From JAZKAD01 sp040389305 (GTDB lineage Bacteria > Pseudomonadota > Alphaproteobacteria > Rickettsiales > Rickettsiaceae), in NCBI GenBank assembly GCA_040389305.1, contig JAZKAD010000057.1, positions 1 through 17,406 of the forward strand: DNA of 17,406 nucleotides. The letters are read 5' to 3'. Shown in pieces: positions 1 to 7,016 of this stretch. A model generated the notes under the pieces. The model was given only the letters and a program-made list of their open reading frames with translations, had not been told where the DNA came from and made no database searches. Positions within the stretch are counted from its first letter, which is position 1; the number at the start of each line of letters is the position of its first letter. Both the position numbers and the translations under genes were made by a program.

Positions 1-200
1 TTAGCTTAGTTACCACTAGCACGAACCCAGACCCCGTCATTATCAAAGGCAACAAGCCTCTTAAAAACACATATAACCTTGGCATAAGCACTTCTTTCAG
101 CAAATACTCCTATATCGAACTTGGTCTTGGTTACGACTACAGCTTCAGACCCGGCTTCAAGAATCACTCCGGATACGGATCCCTGTCCTGGAAGTTTTAG
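1..200 (+). CDS. C-terminal end of an outer-membrane beta-barrel protein (partial)
   Basis: An open frame runs from base 3 to a TAG at 198-200 and encodes about 65 residues whose 5' end is outside the window. The residues alternate polar and hydrophobic/aromatic in the way of amphipathic beta strands (for example YNLGISTSFSKYSYIELGLG, then YDYSFRPGFKNHSG). The protein ends in Trp-Lys-Phe, and a terminal Phe is the classic C-terminal signal recognised by the BAM machinery. Autotransporter barrels commonly end in a similar Y-D-x-x-F...G-[FY]-x-x-H-S pattern, so an autotransporter/Sca-like or general porin-like barrel is the best guess. The family cannot be fixed from this tail. A 75-codon frame on the opposite strand (6-233, TTG start) is treated as its shadow. 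Confidence 0.68.
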   Translation, partial: SLVTTSTNPDPVIIKGNKPLKNTYNLGISTSFSKYSYIELGLGYDYSFRPGFKNHSGYGSLSWKF

Positions 201-237
201 GGGGGCTTGAATTAAAAATATTGTCTCATGCAATCCT

Positions 238-265
238 ATATAGTAGATTACATCATCTACTATAT
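238..265. promoter_or_regulatory. Perfect 11-bp inverted repeat upstream of pntAA
   Basis: The arms ATATAGTAGAT (238-248) and ATCTACTATAT (255-265) are perfect reverse complements around a 6-base loop. The element lies between the barrel-gene stop (200) and the pntAA start (280), 14 bases before the ATG. The stem is AT-rich and no T run follows, so it is a poor intrinsic terminator. An operator or an mRNA hairpin controlling pntAA is more likely. Function is inferred only from position and symmetry. Confidence 0.5.
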
Positions 266-279
266 GAGCTTACTATAAA

Positions 280-1383
280 ATGAAAATCGCAGTCTTAAAA
301 GAAAGAGCCCTCCACGAGGCAAGAGTCGCCCTAACGCCAGATACGGCAAAAAAATTCACAGCGGCAGGATACGATGTATGGTGCGAAAAGGATTCGGGAG
401 CTAATGCAGGTTTTCAAGACGCAGACTACAAAGAGGCGGGAGCTAATATATCAAGCGTCCCTCTTGAGATTGTTGGCGATGCTGACATTATCCTAAAAGT
501 ACAACCTACTCCCATATCAGACAAAATTAATGAACTAGAATTTGCAAGAGCAAAAGCTACGGTGATAGGATTGCTCTCTCCCTTTGCAAATATGCAATTG
601 ATTCAGAGTTACGCTGCTAAAAATATCACCTCTATTGCCATGGAACTAGTCCCGAGAATCACTAAAGCTCAAAATATGGATGCATTATCCTCTCAAAACA
701 ATCTTATAGGATATAGAGCCGTAATCGAGGCGCTGAACTTTTATGGCAAATCCATGTCTATGATGATGACCTCTGCAGGCACCTTAGCTCCTGCAAAAGT
801 TTTGGTGCTTGGTGCGGGGGTCGCTGGACTGCAAGCTATAGCAACTGCTAAAAGACTCGGAGCCATTGTATCCGCCTACGACGTTCGGCCCTCTTCAAAA
901 GAGCAAGTAGAGAGCGTTGGGGGGAGGTTTATAGCTATGCAGGAAATGGATTTTGAGACCTCCGGAGGTTATGCGAAAGAGCTTGGTAATAAGGAGCAAG
1001 ATAAGCAAGCGGAGCTGCTTATGGAACATGCATCAAAAAGTGATATTATTATATCTACAGCCCAAATACCTGGCAAGCCTGCGCCAAAATTGATTACTAA
1101 ATCCATGATCAATAATATGAAACGTGGTTCAGTTATTGTAGATACTGCAGTTTTGAGCGGAGGAAATATCGAAGGCTCAGTAAGAGATGAGGTGGTGCAG
1201 ATAGGCGGCGTGAAAATTATAGGATATTCAAACATCGCATCTCATATAGCGCACGATAGCTCTAAACTCTATGCTAATAATTTATATAATTTTGTCATTC
1301 ATGCATTTTCTTCTGGTAAATTCAACAATCAAGATGAAATTGTTAAAGCTATGATCGTGACACATAATGGAAAGATGATATAA
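280..1383 (+). CDS. pntAA: NAD(P) transhydrogenase subunit alpha part 1 (PntAA, domain I)
   Basis: This is the soluble NAD(H)-binding domain I of proton-translocating transhydrogenase, which moves hydride between NAD(H) and NADP(H) coupled to the proton gradient. The N-terminus MKIAVLKER...HEARVALTP is the family signature. The segment AQNMDALSSQNNLIGYRA (129-146) is conserved, and the dinucleotide-binding loop GAGVAG lies at 178-183 followed by YDVRP (200-204). At 367 residues it stops before the membrane segments, as in organisms with a split alpha subunit. pntAB and pntB normally follow directly, but the next gene is unrelated and 176 bases away, so the other subunits must be elsewhere or lost. 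The ATG at 280 lacks a clear Shine-Dalgarno sequence; an 11-bp palindrome ends 14 bases upstream. Confidence 0.95.
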   Translation: MKIAVLKERALHEARVALTPDTAKKFTAAGYDVWCEKDSGANAGFQDADYKEAGANISSVPLEIVGDADIILKVQPTPISDKINELEFARAKATVIGLLSPFANMQLIQSYAAKNITSIAMELVPRITKAQNMDALSSQNNLIGYRAVIEALNFYGKSMSMMMTSAGTLAPAKVLVLGAGVAGLQAIATAKRLGAIVSAYDVRPSSKEQVESVGGRFIAMQEMDFETSGGYAKELGNKEQDKQAELLMEHASKSDIIISTAQIPGKPAPKLITKSMINNMKRGSVIVDTAVLSGGNIEGSVRDEVVQIGGVKIIGYSNIASHIAHDSSKLYANNLYNFVIHAFSSGKFNNQDEIVKAMIVTHNGKMI

Positions 1384-1465
1384 ATCCATCGATTGTCGCT
1401 CTGGTCAAAGGCAATCTATCTCCTCTGCGTCACTACCACAAAAGTTCATCGCTGCTTTTAAACTA

Positions 1466-1484
1466 AATTTCTGCTATAGAAATT
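1466..1484. promoter_or_regulatory. 7-bp inverted repeat overlapping a possible extended -10 box
   Basis: AATTTCT (1466-1472) and AGAAATT (1478-1484) pair perfectly around five bases. The right half overlaps TGCTATAGA (1472-1480), which resembles an extended -10 element (TGn plus TATAGA). No good -35 is visible at 17-18 bases. If it is a promoter, it would serve the exporter-like gene at 1560, and the palindrome would be well placed for a repressor. This is a weak call. Confidence 0.3.
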
Positions 1485-1527
1485 AGTAGACGATTTCAGT
1501 TGAATTAAATTTCAAAAATAATTAAAC

Positions 1528-1560
1528 TTAGAGTTCTACATCATGATGATCAAACTCTAA
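1528..1560. promoter_or_regulatory. Inverted repeat abutting the start codon of the exporter-like gene
   Basis: TTAGAGTT (1528-1535) pairs with AACTCTAA (1553-1560). The self-complementary CATCATGATG (1539-1548) lies inside the loop. The right arm ends on the A of the start codon at 1560, so a folded mRNA would hide the start. A five-codon frame ATG ATG ATC AAA CTC TAA begins at 1543 and its stop overlaps the start (TAATG), which could allow reinitiation. Whether any of this is functional is inference. Confidence 0.35.
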
Positions 1561-2579
1561 TGCTAGAATCTCCTCAGCAAAATAGCGAACAAATTATTAG
1601 ACAAGCATTTTATAAATGTAAAAATAGAGGGCAAAGAGCCTGGTTATACTCTGGCGTGAGTAATGGATTGTTTTTAATTTTTATATCATATTTTCTTCAA
1701 GTATTTGATAGAATGATAGGTGGTAGTGATTTTAGCACAGTAGCTTTGATTACTCTTGTAGAAATAATAATATTATTCTTCTATTTTATTTGTCTGCTAA
1801 TTACGCAAGTATTGTTATATTACGATGTCAAGAGATATAACAAATGGTTTGATAGCGGGAATTTCGTTACATACAACAAAAATTTGCCTAATAGCCTTGA
1901 TTGGGATTTAATGAGATTAAACTCGATTTTTTCCAGTCCGTCCGTAAATATTATTATGGATGCGGCTTGGAGTATATTTAACTTTATAATCCTTTTTTTA
2001 ATCCATCCATATATTGGATTCGCCGCCATTGGAGGAGTTATTTTTGTAATGGGCTTAGCCTACATCAAGATAATTACAACGAATCAATCTATAAGAGATA
2101 TTACGGAATTTAGTTCAAATGATAGCAGGTGGATTTATATAATTCAGCAACTATCAGAATTCACTATCATTACAATGATAGCACGTTTACCGCTTATATT
2201 GATGTGTGCTTTAAATATTGGATATTCTTGGCTTAATTTTTATCTATTGAATAGAGCTTTGAGACTATCGAACAAATCTTATCGCAACTGCAATTTGTCA
2301 AAGTTTTATCGATTTTTAAAATCATGGCTTACCATTAATATTAAAATTATCAGCTTTAATTTTATTGCAGGAATTAGTGCATATGTGGTAGTAAGCACGC
2401 AGGGTGCAGATATGACCGCAGGGGGTATGATAGCGAGCTCTATCATAACTGCAAGAATGCTCATCCTTGCTGACAATATCGTAATGATATGGCCTAATAT
2501 AAGAAATACATATACATCTTATTTAAATCTATCTAATTTAGCTAGAAGATCTATGCCTTATGATCAATCTATTACCTAA
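1560..2579 (+). CDS. Type I secretion (PrtD-like) ABC exporter membrane domain without ATPase domain
   Basis: The 339 residues match the transmembrane half of PrtD/HlyB-type half-transporters. Visible family features are LQVFDRM (46-52) after the first membrane helix, the stretch from DLMRL through SSPSV to DAAW (116-137), HPYIGFAAIGG (149-159), and the last helix pair containing DMTAGGMIASSIITARM (284-300), a close match to the family's S-A-G-x-M-I-A-x-S-I-x-x-x-R. About six hydrophobic helices are visible, near residues 31-48, 60-87, 134-149, 150-170, 258-280 and 287-311. Normal PrtD proteins are about 550-600 residues and continue into a nucleotide-binding domain with Walker A, ABC signature and Walker B. 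Here the protein stops at the inter-domain linker (LARRSMPYDQ) and no Walker motif follows. It may have lost export function, use an ATPase encoded elsewhere, or be a remnant. No membrane-fusion partner is adjacent. Confidence 0.72.
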   Translation: MLESPQQNSEQIIRQAFYKCKNRGQRAWLYSGVSNGLFLIFISYFLQVFDRMIGGSDFSTVALITLVEIIILFFYFICLLITQVLLYYDVKRYNKWFDSGNFVTYNKNLPNSLDWDLMRLNSIFSSPSVNIIMDAAWSIFNFIILFLIHPYIGFAAIGGVIFVMGLAYIKIITTNQSIRDITEFSSNDSRWIYIIQQLSEFTIITMIARLPLILMCALNIGYSWLNFYLLNRALRLSNKSYRNCNLSKFYRFLKSWLTINIKIISFNFIAGISAYVVVSTQGADMTAGGMIASSIITARMLILADNIVMIWPNIRNTYTSYLNLSNLARRSMPYDQSIT

Positions 2580-2606
2580 AGAATGATTTTTCATGGTGGA
2601 TTACTG

Positions 2607-2641
2607 GAGCTCGGAAATAATAGGATTACATTATTGAGCTC
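2607..2641. terminator. Possible bidirectional terminator between convergent genes
   Basis: GAGCTC (2607-2612) plus AATAAT (2616-2621) can pair with ATTATT (2630-2635) plus GAGCTC (2636-2641). This gives a 12-bp stem with a 3-base bulge and an 8-base loop. It lies between the convergent exporter-like gene (ends 2579) and the MFS gene (ends 2647). Only a mixed pyrimidine tail (TTCTCTT) follows on the plus strand, so termination strength is uncertain. Confidence 0.35.
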
Positions 2642-2646
2642 TTCTC

Positions 2647-3909
2647 TTAGCTAGGACGGCTACAGATCTCCGCATTTACAGAAATAACACTACGTGGCCA
2701 TAGTAATGCAGCAGTTGCTAGCAGACTCACTAACATTATATAAAATGCTGGGATAAGGTAGTTATTAGAAACGTAGAATAAAGTCCAGCATATCGCTATA
2801 CTATTTCTCCCTAAAAGCTCCGTCCCTATAGCATATCCAAAACCCATAACCAGATATCTTTCTGATCCTTCAAACAATTCATAAAACCATGCTTTTAGAG
2901 GCGCTACAAATGCAACTCCTAATACTACGATCCAGAGTCTTAACATCGTAACTTCCCATATAGAAGAGATCGGAAGGAGATAAAACACTGGTACAATAGT
3001 AAAGGCTAAGAGGCCAGACATAACAGCCATCCATTTGTTATAGGAAAATTTTTCTGCGACTCTACCGAATACTAAAAGTAGCATTATGTCTAGCGCCAAT
3101 AACATATTATTATGAGCCAACATCTCTGTATCTGTAATATTTGATATCATTGGCAGAAATTTATTCATAAAAATAAAAGGAATGGCGTAGGTAATATAAC
3201 TAAAACTACTCACTAGCACCACCCTAAGAACCTTTCCTTTGTTCGTCACAATCATTCGGGAGGCGCTAATACCCGCTCGAATTTTCTCTACAGGTATGTC
3301 TTTGAAAAGAGACCTTAGCCACAGCCCCGCTATTGCTGTCAAAATACTTGCAAAAAATGGCATTCTCCAATAATACCCGGGGTTATCCGTCTGACTTACC
3401 CATGTGGCAGCTAATGAGGCAAGCATAATGCCTCCCATAGTGGAGCATAAATAATAACTGCTTGCTCTGCTGCGCTTCGTAGGCTCTGCCTGCTCTATGA
3501 TCATAAGCGGCATGATACTAGCCTCTCCCGAGGCAAAAAACCCTTGGATCATGCGTATAATAGCAAGAAGAATGGGCGCGCAGATTCCTATCTCGGCATA
3601 ACCAGGTAGAAGACCTAGACAAAAAGTACTAACAGCCACACCAGTTAATGTCACAAGTAGTGTTCTCTTTGCTCCATAAGCTAAAGCCATTTTACCAAAT
3701 AGTAATGCGCCCAGAGGCTTTGTAATAACATTCGTAGACATTAATCCATATGCGAGAATTAATGCAACAACAGGGTCGCTTTTTTCAAAAAAAATTGGAG
3801 CAATAAAAGGGGCGAGATACACATAAAGTGCAGTATCGTAATTGTCTAGCGCATTTCCTATTAGACCTGACCCAAGGATGAGTTTGCGAGAGTTGGATTT
3901 TGGGTTCAA
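2647..3909 (-). CDS. MFS transporter, metabolite:H+ symporter (ProP-like) type
   Basis: This is a 420-residue inner-membrane carrier with about 12 hydrophobic segments. Family signs are the N-terminal GNALDNYDTALYVYLAP (18-34), the loop 2-3 motif region GALLFGKMALAYGAKR (67-82), RMIQGFFASGEASIMPLMIIE (119-139, cf. R-x-x-Q-G-x-x-x-G-G-E), WRMPF (181-185), and a second loop motif FGRVAEKF (281-288). These fit the metabolite:H+ symporter family, which includes ProP and citrate carriers and is expanded in Rickettsiales. The substrate cannot be read from sequence. The only in-frame start before an upstream TGA is TTG at 3909 (AACTTGAAC), with no clear ribosome site, and translation may depend on coupling to hemB, whose stop lies 26 bases upstream. 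It is probably the last gene of a PCuAC-hemB-MFS transcript. Confidence 0.85.
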   Translation of the reverse strand: MNPKSNSRKLILGSGLIGNALDNYDTALYVYLAPFIAPIFFEKSDPVVALILAYGLMSTNVITKPLGALLFGKMALAYGAKRTLLVTLTGVAVSTFCLGLLPGYAEIGICAPILLAIIRMIQGFFASGEASIMPLMIIEQAEPTKRSRASSYYLCSTMGGIMLASLAATWVSQTDNPGYYWRMPFFASILTAIAGLWLRSLFKDIPVEKIRAGISASRMIVTNKGKVLRVVLVSSFSYITYAIPFIFMNKFLPMISNITDTEMLAHNNMLLALDIMLLLVFGRVAEKFSYNKWMAVMSGLLAFTIVPVFYLLPISSIWEVTMLRLWIVVLGVAFVAPLKAWFYELFEGSERYLVMGFGYAIGTELLGRNSIAICWTLFYVSNNYLIPAFYIMLVSLLATAALLWPRSVISVNAEICSRPS

Positions 3910-3935
3910 GTTAAGGCCTATGGTTCACTTATATT

Positions 3936-4925
3936 TTAAGAAGCTTGGTGTAATTTTCTTGCTATCTCTAAAGCAGCATAGGTAAAAATAGCAGTAGCTC
4001 CGGCCCTTCTAAAGGATATCAGAGATTCTATCATGACCTCTTCAAAATCAAAACATCCTGCTATAGCCGCGTGTTTTAGCATCGCGTATTCTCCGCTCAC
4101 TTGATAAACAAAGACGGGGAGAGAGGTGGTCAAAACTACGTCACGTACAACATCAAGATAAGGCATACCTGGCTTAATCATTACCATATCTGCGCCTTCC
4201 ATAGTATCAAGCTCCACTTCTCTCATGGCTTCTCGTCCATTTCGTGGATCCATTTGATATGTAGCTTTGCTGCTTTTTTTGAGATTAGCAGATGACCCTA
4301 AAGCATCGCGAAAAGGGCCATAAAACTTAGAAGCATATTTTGCAGAATAAGCAAGAATACATACATGTTCATACCCCTCTTCATCCAAAGCTTCGCGCAA
4401 TTTACCAACTCTTCCGTCCATCATATCCGAGGGAGCGATGATATCAGTACCCGCCGCACTAAGCGCCAGAGCCTGCCTGCATAATACCTTTATTGTCTCG
4501 TCGTTATCCACATCGCCATTCATCATTATGCCATCATGCCCATGCGAGGTATATGGATCTAAAGCAACATCGCAAATAATGCCAATTGTTATCTCAGAAG
4601 CCCTCAAGGCTTTGATTGTTCTGCATACTAAATTGCCTGGATTATAAGCCTCCTCGGCTTTTTCGCTTTTAAGACCGGGGGCAACTACGGGAAAAAGGGC
4701 GAGAGCTTTAATTCCAAGCCCCGCCGCCTCCTCTGCTACTTCAATAACTTGATCTATCGAAAGTCTGAACACCCCAGGCATAGTGCCTATTTCCTCGCGG
4801 ACTTTTTCTCCCTCGATTACAAAAACAGGATATATCAAATGCTCGGGCCTTAGATTACTTTCCGCCACTAGATCTCTAAGCCAAGCGTGTTTTCTATTTC
4901 TACGAAGTCTTGTAACTGGAAACAT
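3936..4925 (-). CDS. hemB: Delta-aminolevulinic acid dehydratase (porphobilinogen synthase)
   Basis: HemB condenses two 5-aminolevulinate molecules to porphobilinogen in cytoplasmic heme synthesis. The 329-residue length is normal. The two active-site lysines are visible in AYSAKYASKFYGPF (192-205, K196/K200 region) and MIKPGMPY (249-256, K251, Schiff base). The metal region DVALDPYTSHGHDG (119-132) carries D119, D123 and D131 where zinc-dependent enzymes carry three Cys, so this is the Mg-dependent, Asp-rich type usual in alphaproteobacteria. The ATG at 4925 has an AGGAAG ribosome site (4929-4934) three bases upstream. It lies 41 bases downstream of the copper chaperone gene and 26 bases before the MFS gene, so the three are probably co-transcribed. 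Confidence 0.97.
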   Translation of the reverse strand: MFPVTRLRRNRKHAWLRDLVAESNLRPEHLIYPVFVIEGEKVREEIGTMPGVFRLSIDQVIEVAEEAAGLGIKALALFPVVAPGLKSEKAEEAYNPGNLVCRTIKALRASEITIGIICDVALDPYTSHGHDGIMMNGDVDNDETIKVLCRQALALSAAGTDIIAPSDMMDGRVGKLREALDEEGYEHVCILAYSAKYASKFYGPFRDALGSSANLKKSSKATYQMDPRNGREAMREVELDTMEGADMVMIKPGMPYLDVVRDVVLTTSLPVFVYQVSGEYAMLKHAAIAGCFDFEEVMIESLISFRRAGATAIFTYAALEIARKLHQAS

Positions 4926-4966
4926 TTACTTCCTATTTTAAGTATACAATTTTTGAATTTAGCTAT

Positions 4967-5410
4967 TTATTGCCCTAATTGACGCACCTCTACTTGGACC
5001 GGTATAACTCCAAATTTCTCTACTATCAAATTGATACTAATTTTATCCCCAGGCGATAGATTGCGCTGCAGATTCATAAGCATAATATGCGTGCCATTTG
5101 GCTTCAATTCAACTTTACTATTCGCTGGTATTACCAATTTGTCCACAGCCGTCATGCGGCTTATGCCTTTATCATCGACATAACTTTGGTGAATTTCTAC
5201 GTTATTTGCGACACCCATTGCGGTTGCACCAATAATTTCCCATGAATTTGGCGTATTATTCTGTATTGTCATATATGCCGCTGAATTATTATTGGGTGGC
5301 ATAGAGCTTCTAGCCCATGCTTCAGTTACTTCTAGGACGCTTATAGTTCCAGCATGCGAGGATATGCATAACAAAAGAGTTACAACAAACGCGGCAATTT
5401 TAGTTTTCAT
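4967..5410 (-). CDS. Periplasmic copper chaperone PCuAC family (DUF461)
   Basis: This is a 147-residue exported protein. The signal peptide is MKTKIAAFVVTLLLCISSHA with a likely cut after residue 20. The Cu(I) site of the family, H-x10/11-M-x21-H-x-M, is complete: H74, M86, H108 and M110 (in THIMLMNL). These proteins deliver copper to the CuA site of cytochrome c oxidase in the periplasm, usually together with Sco; no Sco gene is visible here. The start at 5410 has an AGGTAG-like ribosome site 5-6 bases upstream. The gene opens the run into hemB and the MFS gene, consistent with provision of cofactors (heme and copper) for respiration. The shared role is inference from neighbourhood. Confidence 0.9.
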   Translation of the reverse strand: MKTKIAAFVVTLLLCISSHAGTISVLEVTEAWARSSMPPNNNSAAYMTIQNNTPNSWEIIGATAMGVANNVEIHQSYVDDKGISRMTAVDKLVIPANSKVELKPNGTHIMLMNLQRNLSPGDKISINLIVEKFGVIPVQVEVRQLGQ

Positions 5411-5455
5411 ATACTACCTATTATAAAGTTATAATTTTAAGTATTCAGCAGCTCT
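5411..5455. promoter_or_regulatory. Divergent promoter region between PCuAC and DUF6314 genes
   Basis: This 45-base AT-rich space separates divergent starts. On the plus strand TTCATA (5406-5411), 18 bases, TATAAT (5430-5435) lies 20 bases before the ATG at 5456. On the minus strand a TATAAT box reads across 5420-5425 but sits very close to the PCuAC start and lacks a good -35. Only the -10 matches are strong. Confidence 0.35.
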
Positions 5456-5917
5456 ATGAAAGATGCAAGTTTTAATTTATTCAATTTGTTTAATGGCAGA
5501 TGGGCTATTACAAGGGGCGCGGTAAATAATACCACAAATAAAACCTTCCTTCGCGCCAAAGGAGAAGCGCGCTTCTCCTTTGCTGAAAATAATAGCAATA
5601 GATTGAAGTATGATGAAAATCTAAAAATTATATACAAAGATTATTATTCTCCAATTAACGGTAGGCAAAGCTACGTCTATGATTACGACGAAGACTCAAA
5701 TGTAATAACAAAGCACTTCTCAGATGGAAGGGTTTTTTATGTTCTGAATACCCTGGAAAATACTATCACAGGATCTCATATTTGCGATATGGATATATAC
5801 AAAGCTAAATATCTCATAATAAATCAAACTAATTTCATTGCGTCGTATACCGTACTCGGGCCGCATAAGGATTATACTATCACTACTATTTACTCGAAGG
5901 TCTATGAGGGCTACTAA
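5456..5917 (+). CDS. DUF6314 family protein
   Basis: The function of this family is not known. The 153-residue protein shows its recurrent motifs: FNGRWAITR near the N-terminus (12-20), an AKGEARFSF segment (34-42), QSYVYDYDED (71-80), KHFSDGRVFYVL (86-97), GSHICDMDIYKAKY (106-119), and the terminal GPHKDYTITTIYSK (135-148). These give a small all-beta, lipocalin-like pattern of short strands with conserved H-x-C-x-x-D and G-P-x-K-D-Y. No signal peptide or membrane helix is seen, so it should be cytoplasmic. It starts 45 bases from, and divergent to, the copper chaperone gene and has no clear Shine-Dalgarno sequence. Family assignment is from motif memory. Confidence 0.72.
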   Translation: MKDASFNLFNLFNGRWAITRGAVNNTTNKTFLRAKGEARFSFAENNSNRLKYDENLKIIYKDYYSPINGRQSYVYDYDEDSNVITKHFSDGRVFYVLNTLENTITGSHICDMDIYKAKYLIINQTNFIASYTVLGPHKDYTITTIYSKVYEGY

Positions 5918-5945
5918 ATCGTTTGTAATAAAAATTACCCGATCT

Positions 5946-5974
5946 TTGACTATGCATTATCTTTTTGCTATAAT
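5946..5974 (+). promoter_or_regulatory. Sigma70-type promoter for the AEC-MNT-HEPN-rnhB operon
   Basis: TTGACT (5946-5951), a 17-base spacer and TATAAT (5969-5974), with TG at 5966-5967 as an extended -10, form a near-consensus promoter. Transcription would begin near 5981, leaving a leader of about 100 bases before the ATG at 6084. It is the best promoter match in the window. Confidence 0.7.
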
Positions 5975-5976
5975 TC

Positions 5977-6043
5977 TGTTACTCATGCGTATATATGAGT
6001 TATAGTAACATACTTAGGCAAGCTTCAATAAATGATCTTCGCC
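5977..6043 (+). promoter_or_regulatory. Structured 5' leader of the AEC operon
   Basis: Two hairpins can form in the predicted leader. ACTCAT (5981-5986) pairs with ATGAGT (5995-6000), with outer GTT/AAC pairs possible. GGCAAG (6017-6022) pairs with CTTCGCC (6037-6043) with one bulged base. An AAGGA ribosome site (6070-6074) lies nine bases before the start codon and outside both. No known riboswitch was recognised. Confidence 0.3.
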
Positions 6044-6083
6044 AGGCTCAGATACTGACGCCAATAATAAGGACCTATCGCTT

Positions 6084-7016
6084 ATGCAACATATTCTCTG
6101 GAGCATCTTACCAATTTTTCTCATCACTATGCTGGGGAGCATAATTAAGCATAAATGGATTACCTCTGATGAATTTTGGCGGGGCCTTGAAAAGCTGTCT
6201 TATTTCCTACTCTTTCCTGTGCTACTCTTTAACAATATTGCTGTAGCAGATTTTAGCTCCAGCACACTTACAAGACTTATCGTAGGATTGATACTAGCAA
6301 CATCTATCGTGTCAATTGGTCTTATTATGTACGACCGTAAATATCCTTTGGATAAAGCCCAATTTACCTCGATATTTCAAGGAAGTATTCGTTATAATAA
6401 TTATATTTTTTTCGCCCTTGGAGCTGCTTTGCACGGTAGCGATGGCATGTCAATTGTAGCTGTTATTTCGGCTTATATGATTATTTTCACAAACGCTCTC
6501 TCGGTTTTTATTTTCTCCGCCTATATTCCAGATGGCACAGATACTGGTCAAAAAAAACCCAGCATTGTTTTGCTCTTTAATAAATTTGCTAGTAATCCAT
6601 TGATAATAGGCAGTTTATGTGGATTTCTATTTAATTACTCAGATTTTGAGCTCAATATTGGAATTAAAAAAACCCTTGAAAGTCTTTCTAACTCAGCTCT
6701 TGCTATGGGCATGATGAATGTTGGAGCGGGACTTAGGTTTAATATTAATATCCACTACTTAAAACAAATTGCTCTTGCAGGAGTACTGAAGCTATTTGCG
6801 CTTCCTATTGTAAGTTTTATAGTACTATCTTGCCTCTCTGTAAGCGGAATGCCTCTAGCAGTAGGTCTACTATATAGCGGGGTGCCTTGCGCAAGTACCT
6901 CTTATGTTCTAGCCAAGCAGCTCGGTGGAGATCATGATCTCATGGCCTCTATCATTACCCTCACGACTATTGTATCCGTCTTATCTTTATCTTTATGGAT
7001 GTATTTATTGACATGA
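6084..7016 (+). CDS. AEC (auxin efflux carrier) family transporter
   Basis: This is a 310-residue inner-membrane protein with about ten hydrophobic helices arranged as two halves around a hydrophilic linker (about 148-160). AEC-family features are LSYFLLFPVLLFNNIA (38-53), the half-repeat SIRYNNYIFFALGAALHG (101-118), FASNPLIIGSLCGFL (168-182), and the C-terminal VPCASTSYVLAKQLGGD (267-283) followed by a TT-rich final helix. Bacterial members move small organic acids or amino-acid-like anions (malonate or malate in some cases); the substrate here is unknown. Start ATG 6084 has an AAGGA site and a strong promoter. Its stop overlaps the MNT start (ATGA, 7013-7016), making it the first gene of a coupled four-gene operon. 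Confidence 0.88.
   Translation: MQHILWSILPIFLITMLGSIIKHKWITSDEFWRGLEKLSYFLLFPVLLFNNIAVADFSSSTLTRLIVGLILATSIVSIGLIMYDRKYPLDKAQFTSIFQGSIRYNNYIFFALGAALHGSDGMSIVAVISAYMIIFTNALSVFIFSAYIPDGTDTGQKKPSIVLLFNKFASNPLIIGSLCGFLFNYSDFELNIGIKKTLESLSNSALAMGMMNVGAGLRFNINIHYLKQIALAGVLKLFALPIVSFIVLSCLSVSGMPLAVGLLYSGVPCASTSYVLAKQLGGDHDLMASIITLTTIVSVLSLSLWMYLLT

Noticed and set aside
6..233. 75-codon minus-strand frame starting with TTG
   Set aside because: The opposite strand encodes a convincing outer-membrane barrel C-terminus ending in Phe. The minus-strand product has no recognisable pattern or ribosome site.
6995..7012. Upstream ATG for the MNT gene
   Set aside because: The six added codons lie inside the last AEC helix coding region. 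The ATG at 7013 forms the typical ATGA coupling and starts closer to the family N-terminus.
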